From Alistipes sp. CAG:435 (lineage in GTDB: Bacteria; Bacteroidota; Bacteroidia; Bacteroidales; UBA932): DNA of 8,909 bases. The first letter of the stretch is position 1. Every line of letters begins with the position of its first letter. Shown here piece by piece: positions 6,453 through 8,909 of this stretch. The stretch spans positions 1 through 8,909 of the forward strand of contig FR893155.1 in the NCBI GenBank assembly GCA_000433355.1, given 5' to 3'. Under the pieces are notes generated by a model. The model ran no database searches. It was given only the letters and a program-made list of their open reading frames with translations, and was not told the DNA's origin. Made by a program: the position numbers and the translations under genes.

Positions 6453-6674
6453 CTAATACTCTTCTTCATTGAAAAAGAAATCGTCCTTGGTGGGGTAATC
6501 GGGCCAGATGTCTTCGATGGATTCGTAGACTTCGCCGTCGTCCTCAAGTTCGGTGAGATTCTCGATGACCTCCTCGGGGGCGCCGGAACGGTTGGCATAG
6601 TCGATAAGTTCTTCCTTTGATGCTGGCCATGGAGCATCGTCCAGGCTACTGGCAAGTTCAAGTGTCCAATACAT
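6453..6674 (-). CDS. Small acidic DUF2795-like protein
   Basis: This 73-aa cytosolic protein resembles the DUF2795 family: MYWTLELASSLDDAPWPASKEELIDYA, then a 'GAPEEVIENLTEL' helix and 'YESIEDIWPDYPT', ending in an acidic tail (FFFNEEEY). The family motif 'WPaskeeLidyA..sGAp.evienL' is clear to the eye, but its molecular role is not known to me. I chose the ATG at 6674; four codons upstream there is a possible TTG start, which is less likely because relatives begin MYWTLEL. It appears to be chromosomal backbone, transcribed toward the integrase from a promoter back to back with that of folE. Confidence 0.8.
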   Translation of the reverse strand: MYWTLELASSLDDAPWPASKEELIDYANRSGAPEEVIENLTELEDDGEVYESIEDIWPDYPTKDDFFFNEEEY

Positions 6675-6747
6675 ATTCTCGAACAATTAAATTGTTAATA
6701 ATCATTAATATAAATCAAAATGTCGCAAAAAGCGGCTCTATTTGCCC

Positions 6748-6755
6748 CAAAGATA
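6748..6755 (-). promoter_or_regulatory. -7 box for the DUF2795-like gene
   Basis: On the minus strand this reads TATCTTTG, an exact match to the Bacteroidota -7 consensus TAnnTTTG. It predicts a leader of about 66 bases before the ATG at 6674. A TTG lies upstream but only 15 bases away, closer than usual for a -33 element, so the call rests on the -7 box. Confidence 0.45.
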
Positions 6756-6788
6756 TGCAAAAAATCATAACAATAAGTATTTTTTGCC

Positions 6789-6796
6789 TAATTTTG
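6789..6796 (+). promoter_or_regulatory. -7 box for folE
   Basis: TAATTTTG matches TAnnTTTG exactly and would place the transcription start about 45 bases before the folE ATG. No clear -33 box is present in the AT-rich stretch upstream. It diverges from the minus-strand box at 6748-6755. Confidence 0.4.
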
Positions 6797-6846
6797 TAGG
6801 CTTGGAAGCTGTTTCAACAACCGTACCAAAAGAAGAGCTTAGGAAT

Positions 6847-7434
6847 ATGTCATACGAGAAAAAGGAAATATACGAGGAAAAGACGACCGCGGAGATCGCT
6901 GTCCACGTCAAGGAAATCCTCCGGCTGTTAGGCGAGAATCCTGACAGAGAGGGGCTTGTGAAGACGCCGGAAAGGGTCGCCAAGGCGTTGCAGTTCCTCA
7001 CGCAGGGATATTCACAGGACGGGGCGAAGATCATCCAGTCCGCCATATTCGATGAAGAGTACCGCCAGATGGTGCTGGTGAAAGACATAGAGCTTTACTC
7101 CACCTGCGAGCACCACATGATGCCGTTCCTGGGAAAGTGCCACGTGGCGTATATTCCTAATGGGAAGATCACAGGGTTGAGCAAGGTGGCAAGGGTCGTG
7201 GAGACTTTCGCGCGGCGGCTTCAGGTGCAGGAGAGGCTGACGGTCCAGATCAGGGACTGCATCGACAACGCGCTGCATCCGTTGGGAGTGGCGGTGGTCA
7301 TCGAGGCGATGCACACGTGTATGTCGATCAGAGGGGTGCAGAAGGCCAACGCAACGACCACAACCTCCGCATTCTCAGGGGCTTTCCTGACCTCGGCACG
7401 GACGAGGAATGAGTTTCTGAACCTGATTAAATAG
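6847..7434 (+). CDS. folE: GTP cyclohydrolase I
   Basis: FolE converts GTP to 7,8-dihydroneopterin triphosphate, the first step toward folate and other pterins, in the cytosol. The 195-aa protein has all the family marks: GLVKTPERVAKAL near the N-terminus, the zinc site STCEHHMMPF with Cys87 and His90, GLSKVARVVETFARR with LQVQERLT, and a second zinc Cys158 in HTCMSIRG. The 71-residue gap between the two cysteines equals that of the E. coli enzyme (Cys110 and Cys181). I chose ATG 6847 (MSYEKKEIYEEK). An in-frame TTG at 6742 would add 35 residues that look like leader sequence and would begin upstream of the proposed promoter. The gene is complete, with trpS 120 bases downstream on the same strand. 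Confidence 0.96.
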   Translation: MSYEKKEIYEEKTTAEIAVHVKEILRLLGENPDREGLVKTPERVAKALQFLTQGYSQDGAKIIQSAIFDEEYRQMVLVKDIELYSTCEHHMMPFLGKCHVAYIPNGKITGLSKVARVVETFARRLQVQERLTVQIRDCIDNALHPLGVAVVIEAMHTCMSIRGVQKANATTTTSAFSGAFLTSARTRNEFLNLIK

Positions 7435-7554
7435 AACAATACATATGATTTGGCTGAAAAAGACAAAAAGAGACAATGAATTATTAGGATCAGATTTCAA
7501 AACAGGCGAAAAGATAAGACAAAGATTATAATCCGAACTAAAAAACACAACGGT

Positions 7555-8670
7555 ATGTCAAACAAGATAATACTGACAGGCGACCGTCCGACCGGACGCC
7601 TCCACATTGGCCACTACGTCGGCTCCCTGAGGAACAGGGTGGCCATCCAGAATGCCGGCGACTACAAGAAGATGTTTGTCTTCATCGCTGACGCGCAGGC
7701 GCTTACCGACAACTTCGACAACCCGGAAAAGGTTCGTCAGAACATCATCGAGGTGGCGCTCGACTACCTGTCAGTCGGCCTCGACCCTGACAAAGTGACA
7801 ATATTCATCCAGAGCATGATTCCTGAGCTCACCGAGCTGACATTCTACTACATGAACCTTGTCACGGTGGCGCGGCTCCAGCGCAACCCGACCGTCAAGG
7901 CGGAAATCCAGATGCGTGGCTTCAGCCAGGACGGCGAGGAGCAGGCGTTCGGAAGTGGCCTTCCTGTGGGCTTCTTCTGCTACCCGATCTCCCAGGCCGC
8001 GGACATCACGGCGTTCAAGGCCACCGATGTGCCTGTGGGCGAGGATCAGAAGCCGATGCTTGAGCAGGCGGTCGAGATCGTGCGCAGCTTCAACCGCATC
8101 TACGGCGAGACCCTCGTCGAGCCGAAGGCTGTGCTGCCTTCCAACGCGGCGTGCCTCCGCCTCCCTGGAACCGACGGCAAGGCGAAGATGAGCAAATCCC
8201 TTGGCAACTGCATCTACCTGGCGGAATCAGCTGACGAGATGCACAAGAAGGTGATGTCGATGTACACCGACCCTCAGCACATCAATGTCAGCGACCCTGG
8301 CCACGTGGAGGGCAACACCGTCTTCACCTACCTCGACGCGTTCTGCCGCGACGAGCACTTCGGCCTATATCTTCCTGAATATGCCAACCTCGACGAGCTG
8401 AAGGATCACTATAGAAGAGGCGGCCTCGGCGACGTGAAGGTCAAGAGATTCCTTGAGAAGATCCTCAACGAGGAGCTTGAGCCTATCAGGGCGAGGAGAA
8501 AGGAATATGAGAAGGACATCCCTGCCGTCTATGAGATCCTCAAAAAGGGCAGCGAGGATGCCGAGGCCGTGGCCGCGGCGACCCTCGACGAGGTGAAGAA
8601 GGCGATGAGGATCGACTACTTCAACGACAAGGCGCTCATCGAGGAGCAGGCCAAAAGGTTCAACCAGTAA
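7555..8670 (+). CDS. trpS: Tryptophanyl-tRNA synthetase
   Basis: This class I aminoacyl-tRNA synthetase charges tRNA-Trp with tryptophan using ATP, in the cytosol. The 371-aa protein has the HIGH motif (HIGH at 17-20 within RPTGRLHIGHYVGSL) and a perfect KMSKS loop (211-215). Between them are AQALTDN and PISQAADITAFKATDVPVGEDQ, the tryptophan-pocket region typical of TrpS. It is somewhat longer than the E. coli enzyme because of extra residues around 115-135 (MRGFSQDGEEQAF) and at the C-terminus. The 120-base gap after folE shows no clear terminator, so readthrough is possible. No T-box or leader peptide was seen. The gene is intact. Confidence 0.97.
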   Translation: MSNKIILTGDRPTGRLHIGHYVGSLRNRVAIQNAGDYKKMFVFIADAQALTDNFDNPEKVRQNIIEVALDYLSVGLDPDKVTIFIQSMIPELTELTFYYMNLVTVARLQRNPTVKAEIQMRGFSQDGEEQAFGSGLPVGFFCYPISQAADITAFKATDVPVGEDQKPMLEQAVEIVRSFNRIYGETLVEPKAVLPSNAACLRLPGTDGKAKMSKSLGNCIYLAESADEMHKKVMSMYTDPQHINVSDPGHVEGNTVFTYLDAFCRDEHFGLYLPEYANLDELKDHYRRGGLGDVKVKRFLEKILNEELEPIRARRKEYEKDIPAVYEILKKGSEDAEAVAAATLDEVKKAMRIDYFNDKALIEEQAKRFNQ

Positions 8671-8710
8671 TTTACGAATATCCGCTGGGCTCTCCCCTTT
8701 GCTCCGTGTA
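8671..8710 (+). other. trpS 3' flank with a partial repeat unit
   Basis: The 40 bases after the trpS stop contain GGGCTCTCCCC and GCTCCGTG, a scrambled, shortened echo of the tandem units that follow. There is no U-rich tract, so no intrinsic terminator for trpS is evident. Confidence 0.4.
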
Positions 8711-8909
8711 CAAATAGCCACGTTCCGCGCACGGGAGGAGACACGGAGAGGGCTCCGTGAGCAATAGCCACGTTCCGCGCACGGGAGGGGCCACGGAGAG
8801 GGCTCCGTGAGCAATAGGCCACGTTCCGCGCACGGGAGGGGCCACGGAGAGGGCTTCGTGAGCAATAGGCCACGTTCCGCGCACGGGAGGGGCCACGGAG
8901 GGGGCTTCG
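8711..8909 (+). repeat. 50/51-bp tandem repeat array with hairpin in each unit
   Basis: Units lie at 8711-8760, 8761-8810, 8811-8861 and 8862-8909, the last cut by the window edge. They share CCACGTTCCGCGCACGGGAGG and differ by only a few bases. Each carries a stem CACGGAG, a short loop, then CTCCGTG (8742-8759, 8792-8809, 8843-8860). In unit 3 the right arm is CTTCGTG, which still pairs as RNA through a G-U pair. There are no unique spacers, so it is not a CRISPR array. The change from 50 to 51 bp shifts any reading frame, so it is not coding. Confidence 0.8.

Noticed and set aside
6742..6846. Longer folE starting at TTG 6742
   Set aside because: The extra 35 residues do not resemble the enzyme family and would begin upstream of the TAATTTTG promoter box; ATG 6847 gives the usual length.
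8365..8896. Overlapping minus-strand frames with repeated peptides such as SPLRGPSRARNVA
   Set aside because: They come from the tandem DNA repeat and the antisense of trpS; the 50- to 51-bp period change breaks the frame, and the same peptides appear in all three minus frames.
8711..8909. CRISPR array
   Set aside because: The whole unit is conserved and there are no unique spacers or cas genes.

Overview
The window looks like a Bacteroidales (Bacteroidota) chromosome with a small integrated mobile module in it. The clues are a surface lipoprotein of the 'PL29 N-terminal domain plus BspA repeat' type, a Bacteroides-type tyrosine integrase with an arm-binding domain, a small acidic DUF2795-like protein, -7 boxes of the Bacteroidota TAnnTTTG type, and weak or absent Shine-Dalgarno sites. 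The genus cannot be fixed from the sequence.

Layout. (1) Positions 1-1637, minus strand: the first 545 codons of a lipoprotein with a coiled coil, GKDG collagen-like stretches and the beginning of a BspA/DUF285 repeat array that runs off the left edge. (2) 1638-2396: about 760 bases with no convincing gene. It holds a cluster of REP-like repeats (1707-1807), a structured segment of two consecutive stem-loops (1864-1974) and the likely control region of the next operon. (3) 2397-6298, plus strand: a four-gene module made of a serine recombinase, a 522-aa protein whose C-terminal half carries the three motifs of a family A DNA polymerase palm, an excisionase-like helix-turn-helix protein and a tyrosine integrase. 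(4) 6299-8670: apparent chromosomal backbone, with a minus-strand DUF2795-like gene, then folE (GTP cyclohydrolase I) and trpS (tryptophanyl-tRNA synthetase) on the plus strand. The small gene and folE diverge from a shared 172-bp region that carries a -7 box for each. (5) 8671-8909: a 50/51-bp tandem repeat with a conserved hairpin in each unit, continuing past the right edge.

How the parts may work together. Integrase and Xis would move the module. The polymerase-like protein, 12 bases behind the serine recombinase, would copy it or prime its copying. The serine recombinase could resolve dimers or invert nearby DNA. The repeat-rich lipoprotein gene beside it is a kind of gene often phase-varied in this phylum, but no convincing invertible promoter was found. 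The most unusual item is the polymerase-like protein, whose replicative role is inferred from motif spacing alone.
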